Shown here: positions 5,960 through 6,773 of the stretch, one piece after another
Numbering within the stretch: the stretch's first letter is position 1
How the letters are laid out: every line of letters starts with the position of its first letter
Assembly (NCBI GenBank): GCA_946623205.1
Contig: CAMOQV010000063.1
Coordinates: forward strand, 1 to 6,773
Source: an uncultured Clostridia bacterium
GTDB taxonomy: Bacteria; Bacillota; Clostridia; Christensenellales; UBA3700
Direction of reading: 5' to 3'
Length of the DNA stretch: 6,773 nucleotides
Notes under the pieces: generated by a model
Database searches by the model: none
Seen by the model: the letters and a program-made list of their open reading frames with translations, nothing else
What the model was told of the DNA's origin: nothing
Program-made: the position numbers and the translations under genes

Positions 5960-6646
5960 ATGAAGAATTTGTTTAAAGTTGCAGAAACTAGAGAAGAACA
6001 CAATAACCAAATGCACAATATTGGCCGTATCTTTACATGGGCAACATTAGCGCTAATATTACTTGTTCCAATTCTATTTTGCTTAGAAGCAAAAGTAACA
6101 CCAGATTGGAGTCTATTTTTAAAGACATTGCCAGCAATCGTTGGAGCATATTTTATCGTTGGCTTTGTAGAAGCTATATCATATGCGCCACTATTGGGCA
6201 CAGGTGGACAATATTTATCATTTATCACTGGTAACATCAGTAACTTGAAATTACCTTGTGCTATAAATGCTCAAAACATAACAAAGTGCCAACAAGGCAC
6301 AGAAGAGCAAGAGATTATCACTACTATTTCAATTGCTGTATCAAGCATCGTAACAACGGTGATAATCCTTATAGGATTAATACCACTAGCTTTGTTACAA
6401 GAAAGTATCGTAGAAGCAGTAAAGCCTGTTTCTCCATATGTAATACCTGCTATATTTGGAGGATTACTAGTAGCTCTAATGGCTAAGTATGCAAAGATGA
6501 CTGCTATACCATTTGTTATCTGTATATTGATATCTGTAATAACAAACATTATAGGTAGTGGATTAAACCAATCTGTAATGGTAATTGTAGGAATGGTAGT
6601 AAGTGGCATATATACATTTGTTATGTATAAACTAAAAAAGATTTAA
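5960..6646 (+). CDS. Multispanning membrane protein of unknown function, partner of the DUF5058-like protein
   Basis: A 228-residue integral membrane protein that I cannot place in a named family. A charged 23-residue N-terminus (MKNLFKVAETREEHNNQMHN) precedes about six hydrophobic segments: roughly 24-42, 55-75, 119-146, 160-175, 181-199 and 204-223. The stretch after segment 2, GTGGQYLSFITGN (80-92) then ISNLKLPCA, looks like a conserved Gly- and polar-rich re-entrant or substrate-binding loop. It contains Cys100 and is followed by Cys110. The short basic C-terminus YKLKKI should be cytoplasmic. Start ATG 5960 is preceded by AAGGGGGG; the same frame stays open back to ATG 5867, but that would overlap the previous gene by 80 bases without a ribosome binding site. 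Tight spacing to the DUF5058-like gene suggests a two-subunit membrane complex, possibly a transporter. Confidence 0.7.
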   Translation: MKNLFKVAETREEHNNQMHNIGRIFTWATLALILLVPILFCLEAKVTPDWSLFLKTLPAIVGAYFIVGFVEAISYAPLLGTGGQYLSFITGNISNLKLPCAINAQNITKCQQGTEEQEIITTISIAVSSIVTTVIILIGLIPLALLQESIVEAVKPVSPYVIPAIFGGLLVALMAKYAKMTAIPFVICILISVITNIIGSGLNQSVMVIVGMVVSGIYTFVMYKLKKI

Positions 6647-6678
6647 TCGATTATTCGTTGTAAACCTAAATTATTTTC

Positions 6679-6710
6679 GAAGTATGGAGGCCTAAGGACC
6701 TCCATATTTC
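6679..6710. other. 12-bp inverted repeat (hairpin) after the operon
   Basis: The arms 6679-6690 and 6699-6710 pair over 12 positions with one G-T wobble (core TATGGAGG / CCTCCATA) around an eight-base CCTAAGGA centre. No T-run follows on the plus strand, so on its own it is a poor intrinsic terminator. It may protect the 3' end of the mRNA or pause polymerase ahead of the next hairpin. Confidence 0.65.
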
Positions 6711-6716
6711 AATGCA

Positions 6717-6763
6717 AAAAAGGGGCTGTTCGAAAACCTAAAATTTAAGAACAGTCCCTTTTT
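6717..6763. terminator. Bidirectional rho-independent terminator of the nadE operon
   Basis: A 15-bp stem (6717-6731 with 6749-6763, core GGGGCTGTTC / GAACAGTCCC with one G-T wobble) flanks a 17-base A+T-rich loop. The outer five pairs are A-T, giving TTTTT at the plus-strand end and TTTTTT on the minus strand. It can stop transcription from both directions. The loop is long for a terminator, so a small interspersed repeat is an alternative. Confidence 0.75.
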
Positions 6764-6773
6764 CATACTGAAA

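Noticed and set aside
5824..6237. Minus-strand open frames opposite the membrane protein genes (also 6271-6609, 5618-5833, 5183-5410)
   Set aside because: They mirror hydrophobic codons of the plus-strand membrane proteins and have no ribosome binding sites or family features.
6037..6486. Short plus-strand frames inside the last gene (6037-6234, 6256-6486)
   Set aside because: Translations are low-complexity and Ser/Tyr/Arg-rich, typical of out-of-frame reading; the membrane protein frame explains the region.

Overview
The window is AT-rich, roughly two-thirds A+T by eye. It carries standard-code bacterial genes with strong AGGAGG-type ribosome binding sites and the Firmicute-specific order rplU - prp - rpmA, with an N-terminally extended L27. 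This points to a low-GC Firmicute, most likely a Clostridia-like or related gut lineage. The species cannot be named from this sequence.

Left part (1-960): the end of a ribosomal protein operon. It holds L21 (only about four codons missing at the window edge), the L27-processing cysteine protease Prp, and L27 with its cleavable leader. A perfect 13-bp hairpin closes the unit and also serves the convergent gene that follows. obgE, the usual next gene in many Firmicutes, is absent here.

Middle left (959-1524): a small minus-strand ferritin-like/rubrerythrin-type di-iron protein, then a 176-bp divergent intergenic region. This region carries two tandem promoter-like sequences in repeated 33-bp register and two 16-bp inverted repeats facing the nadE side.

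Right part (1525-6646): four tightly packed plus-strand genes, probably one operon. The first is a glutamine-dependent NAD+ synthetase carrying about 100 extra N-terminal residues. The first ~70 of these look like an XRE-type helix-turn-helix of the kind normally found in front of Panacea/SocA (DUF4065) proteins. The nitrilase triad (E146, K215, C271) and the SGGLDS ATP-pyrophosphatase loop are intact, so this looks like an active enzyme fused to a DNA-binding domain. It is the most unusual item in the window. It is followed by a membrane-anchored M20 metallopeptidase of the PM20D1/carboxypeptidase S type, a DUF5058-like six-helix membrane protein and a second unrecognised membrane protein of about six helices. 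The last three genes look like a cassette: two membrane proteins that could move an amide or peptide-like compound, and an amidohydrolase that could cleave it. That role is inference.

The window ends in two hairpins (6679-6710 and 6717-6763). The second is a convincing bidirectional terminator. No tRNA, rRNA, CRISPR array or transposase gene was seen.
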